Below are positions 5,734-7,906 of a stretch of DNA of 7,906 nt, one piece after another. How positions within the stretch are numbered: position 1 is the stretch's first letter; every line of letters begins with the position of its first letter. Source of the stretch: Alphaproteobacteria bacterium (lineage in GTDB: Bacteria > Pseudomonadota > Alphaproteobacteria > SMXP01); contig JAJFIM010000085.1 in NCBI GenBank assembly GCA_021774995.1, positions 1 to 7,906 of the forward strand, in the 5' to 3' direction. The notes under the pieces are model-generated. The model saw nothing but the letters and a program-made list of their open reading frames with translations. It made no database searches and was not told the origin of the DNA. Both the position numbers and the translations under genes were made by a program.

Positions 5734-7041
5734 TCACATAAACCCTAATTGCATGGGCAGCCAGGTGACGAGCGCGGGAAAAAAAGTCAGCACCAAAACG
5801 CGGGCGATGTCGGCGATAAAAAAAGGCGTCACCCCTTTGAATATCTCGCCCAATGAAATTTCCTCCATCATGCCGTGAAGTACAAAAACATTGATGCCGA
5901 TGGGCGGCGTGATCATCCCGACGCCCGATATCATGACCAGCATCACGCCCCACCAAACCGGATCATAGCCAAGGCCGATGACGACCGGCAAGACGAAGGG
6001 GAGCGTGACAACGAGCACGGCGAGCGATTCAAAGACGGCGCCGAGCAACAGATACATCACGTAAAAACAAAGAATGACGGCAATGGGCGGCAGGCCCAGA
6101 GATTGAATGCCTGTCACCATCGATTGCGACAGCCCGGACACGGCGAGAAAATAGGTCATGGCGAAAGCGCCAATGACGATCACATAAATAACGCCCGCGT
6201 TTCGCGCTGTTTCCTGCGCAACTTCAGCAAACACGCCAGGCTTTAATCTGCGCCGGGCAAGGCAAATAAGAAAAGCGCCGCACGCGCCCACGGCGGCGGC
6301 TTCCGTCACGGTAAAAACGCCGCCATATATGCCTAATGTGACGACCGCGCCAAGGGCCATGATTGCCCAAGATTGCTTTAGCGCGTTTCCCCGCCGCCTC
6401 CACCCGGCGCGTTGCGCGCGCGGCGCGGCGTCCGGATAGAGCCGCGCATAAGTCGCGGCTGCAATGAGTTGAAAGACCGTCGCGACAATACCTGGAACTA
6501 TCGCGGCTGAAAAAAGCGCCAACACGTCCAGCTCTGTCAAAATCGCATAGAGAACGAGGATGAGCGAGGGCGGGATAATCACGCCGAGCGTACCTCCGGC
6601 AACGATTGAACCGGCGGCAAAACTGGGGGAGTATTTTTTTTCAAGCATCTCCGGCAAGGCGACGCGGGTCATCGTCGCGACGGTCGCGATGGCCGACCCG
6701 CACACTGCGCCAAATAAAGCGCTCCCCCCCACTGTCGCCAAAGCAAGACCGCCCCGGCGGTGGCCGATAAAAGCGTTGGCAAGCGCATAAAGATCCGCCG
6801 ACAATCCCCCTGCAACGACAAAGCCGCCCATCAGCAAAAACAGCGGGATGATCGCAAAATCAAGACTGCTAACGGCCGAAATCGCCTCCACGCCCAACGC
6901 GGCAAAGCCGGGACCGGTTCCCGCCAGAGCGGAAAAAGTGATCACCCCGGCGATCCCCATGGCGGCGCCTACGGGCGCATGGGCCGCGATAAGAATGAAC
7001 ATGCCAAGCAGCCCGATAACCGCAATTGTGATTGGATCCAT
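5734..7041 (-). CDS. dctM: TRAP transporter large membrane subunit (DctM)
   Basis: A 435-residue, very hydrophobic inner-membrane protein of the usual DctM length, with about a dozen membrane segments. It is the sodium- or proton-coupled transport subunit of a TRAP system, which imports organic acids delivered by a periplasmic binding protein. Family signatures are GGSALFGAVCGSAIATVATM (105-124), LPEMLEKKY (129-137), GTLGVIIPPSLIL (150-162) and, near the C-terminus, MISGVGMITPPIGINVFV. The ATG at 7041 lies 10 bases after the dctQ stop, so it is the last gene of a dctP-dctQ-dctM unit. Its stop faces the ThDP gene's stop with only 4 bases between, and no hairpin terminator fits in that gap. An 8-A run (6634-6641) and a 7-G run (6724-6730) on its coding strand leave the frame intact. 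The cargo is unknown; proximity to the UbiD/ThDP genes suggests their substrate. Confidence 0.93.
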   Translation of the reverse strand: MDPITIAVIGLLGMFILIAAHAPVGAAMGIAGVITFSALAGTGPGFAALGVEAISAVSSLDFAIIPLFLLMGGFVVAGGLSADLYALANAFIGHRRGGLALATVGGSALFGAVCGSAIATVATMTRVALPEMLEKKYSPSFAAGSIVAGGTLGVIIPPSLILVLYAILTELDVLALFSAAIVPGIVATVFQLIAAATYARLYPDAAPRAQRAGWRRRGNALKQSWAIMALGAVVTLGIYGGVFTVTEAAAVGACGAFLICLARRRLKPGVFAEVAQETARNAGVIYVIVIGAFAMTYFLAVSGLSQSMVTGIQSLGLPPIAVILCFYVMYLLLGAVFESLAVLVVTLPFVLPVVIGLGYDPVWWGVMLVMISGVGMITPPIGINVFVLHGMMEEISLGEIFKGVTPFFIADIARVLVLTFFPALVTWLPMQLGFM

Positions 7042-7051
7042 TATGTCTCTT

Positions 7052-7561
7052 CTATGTTGCCGTTTTGCGGGTCAGGAGTTTTGTTATTTCCGAGACCAGG
7101 ACAAATCCCTGTATGAGCGCACTTAGCGCAATCAACGCCGCTGACATCACCATAGCGGGCGCTGTCGGCAAGAGTAGGATCAATGTGGTTTGTTCCCGCA
7201 TTTGAATCGTATAATTGGAAAATTGATAAGCAATGATCACGAAAAATATAAACAAAACGAAATGACCAAATACATCGAACCATCCGGCTACTGAACTTTT
7301 TAAGAACCGCCCGGCAATCGCCGCACGTATATTTTGGCGTCCAATAAGAATCGCTGGAAAAAAACTGGCCACAATGATCACAATCATCAGACCGTTGACA
7401 TCCTCAAGGCCATGTATCGGCGTTGAGAACAACCACCGCCCAAGCGCATCCGCTAAAATAAGAAACGCCATAAGAAGCAGGAGACCAACCCCCACAAGAG
7501 CGATCCTCACTGATATGCGGCGCAAAAAAACGTCAATACCGGTCATGCAAAGCCCCATCAT
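7052..7561 (-). CDS. dctQ: TRAP transporter small membrane subunit (DctQ)
   Basis: A 169-residue protein with four predicted membrane helices (roughly residues 17-40, 54-73, 91-113 and 128-158), the DctQ pattern. The segment WLFSTPIHGLEDVNGLMIV (43-61) matches the family's conserved loop with an acidic residue after the first helix. DctQ partners DctM in the inner membrane and is needed for transport and for docking of the binding protein. The first ATG (7561) overlaps the dctP stop by 4 bases (ATGA), so translation is probably coupled. ATG codons at residues 2 and 6 are alternative starts, and none has a clear ribosome site. The sequence is divergent, as is usual for this subunit; the assignment rests on hydropathy, length and position between dctP and dctM. 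Confidence 0.88.
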   Translation of the reverse strand: MMGLCMTGIDVFLRRISVRIALVGVGLLLLMAFLILADALGRWLFSTPIHGLEDVNGLMIVIIVASFFPAILIGRQNIRAAIAGRFLKSSVAGWFDVFGHFVLFIFFVIIAYQFSNYTIQMREQTTLILLLPTAPAMVMSAALIALSALIQGFVLVSEITKLLTRKTAT

Positions 7562-7906
7562 TCATGGTGCGCATTATTTTGAGCGTTTAATTCCGCGCGA
7601 ACTTCTTTCAGCACTTCATTAAACTTTGCGATGAGTATATCTCGATCAGCATGCGCGCCGCGCCAATTCTCGGCGGCGGCTTCAAAACGCGTGCGCCAAA
7701 CCGCGGAATCATCTGGATCGGAGGCAATAAATTTGCGATTGGGGTCTTGCAATGCTTCAGCCGTTGCCGCTTCGGCGGCCCCATTCATGGCGATAACGAG
7801 CCGCCGCACAAGAGGCTCTCCGCTCAAGGAATCCACAGCGACCCGCGCTGCTGGCGAGAGAGAGTCATATACAGTGCGATTCATCGCGACCAAAGCGGGC
7901 GCGAAG
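7558..7906 (-). CDS. dctP: TRAP substrate-binding protein (DctP), C-terminal part only
   Basis: The last 115 residues of a gene that continues beyond the right edge. The frame is open to 7906, and the visible end begins FAPALVAMNRTVYDSLSP, the conserved segment of DctP proteins just before their long C-terminal helices. After it come helix-rich, charged stretches (AARVAVDSL, WRTRFEAAAENWRGAHADRD, FNEVLKEVRAELN), again typical. DctP proteins are periplasmic and capture an organic acid; the residues that set specificity are mostly in the missing part, so the ligand cannot be judged. Its stop overlaps the dctQ start. Methionine 4 of the strand after the TTG near 7893 is not the true start, since the homology continues upstream. 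Confidence 0.85.
   Translation of the reverse strand, partial: FAPALVAMNRTVYDSLSPAARVAVDSLSGEPLVRRLVIAMNGAAEAATAEALQDPNRKFIASDPDDSAVWRTRFEAAAENWRGAHADRDILIAKFNEVLKEVRAELNAQNNAHHE

Noticed and set aside
5875..6246. Plus-strand open frame of 123 codons inside dctM
   Set aside because: It is antisense to conserved DctM membrane segments, strongly charged and without a ribosome site or known motif.

Overview
The window looks like a piece of an alphaproteobacterial chromosome. It is moderately GC-rich, densely coded, and carries tripartite TRAP transporter genes of the kind common in marine and soil Alphaproteobacteria. This placement is a judgement from gene style, not a computed assignment. There are eight credible protein genes, two of them cut by the window edges. 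I see no RNA genes, mobile elements or CRISPR arrays.

Layout. Positions 1-250 (minus) hold the start of a small exported cysteine-containing protein of unknown function. A 127-base gap with inverted repeats follows. Positions 378-2645 (minus) hold a two-gene unit transcribed leftward: a UbiD-family prenylated-FMN (prFMN) decarboxylase-like protein, then a small alpha/beta hydrolase of the plant methylesterase/hydroxynitrile-lyase type. A divergent control region (about 2646-2795) contains a 24-bp inverted repeat that is a good operator candidate. Positions 2796-5729 (plus) hold a tightly packed three-gene unit: a TetR-type repressor, a UbiX-type flavin prenyltransferase (4-base ATGA overlap) and a thiamine-diphosphate (ThDP) enzyme. 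Facing it, with only 4 bases between the stop codons, is a leftward TRAP transporter operon (dctP end, dctQ, dctM) that enters from the right edge.

How it may work together (inference). The TRAP system would import an organic acid. UbiX would make prFMN for the neighbouring UbiD-like protein. The ThDP enzyme would cleave or decarboxylate a 2-oxo acid or acyl-CoA-like intermediate, and the hydrolase would open an ester or similar bond. The TetR protein would sense a substrate or intermediate and control both divergent units through the shared operator. The substrate cannot be read from the sequence.

The most notable point is the UbiD-like protein. It keeps the Asn and Arg of the usual prFMN/metal site, but by hand alignment it lacks the metal-binding His and both catalytic acidic residues (Gln and Ser stand there). 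This suggests an unusual UbiD subfamily whose chemistry differs from the classical aromatic or acrylic acid decarboxylases.
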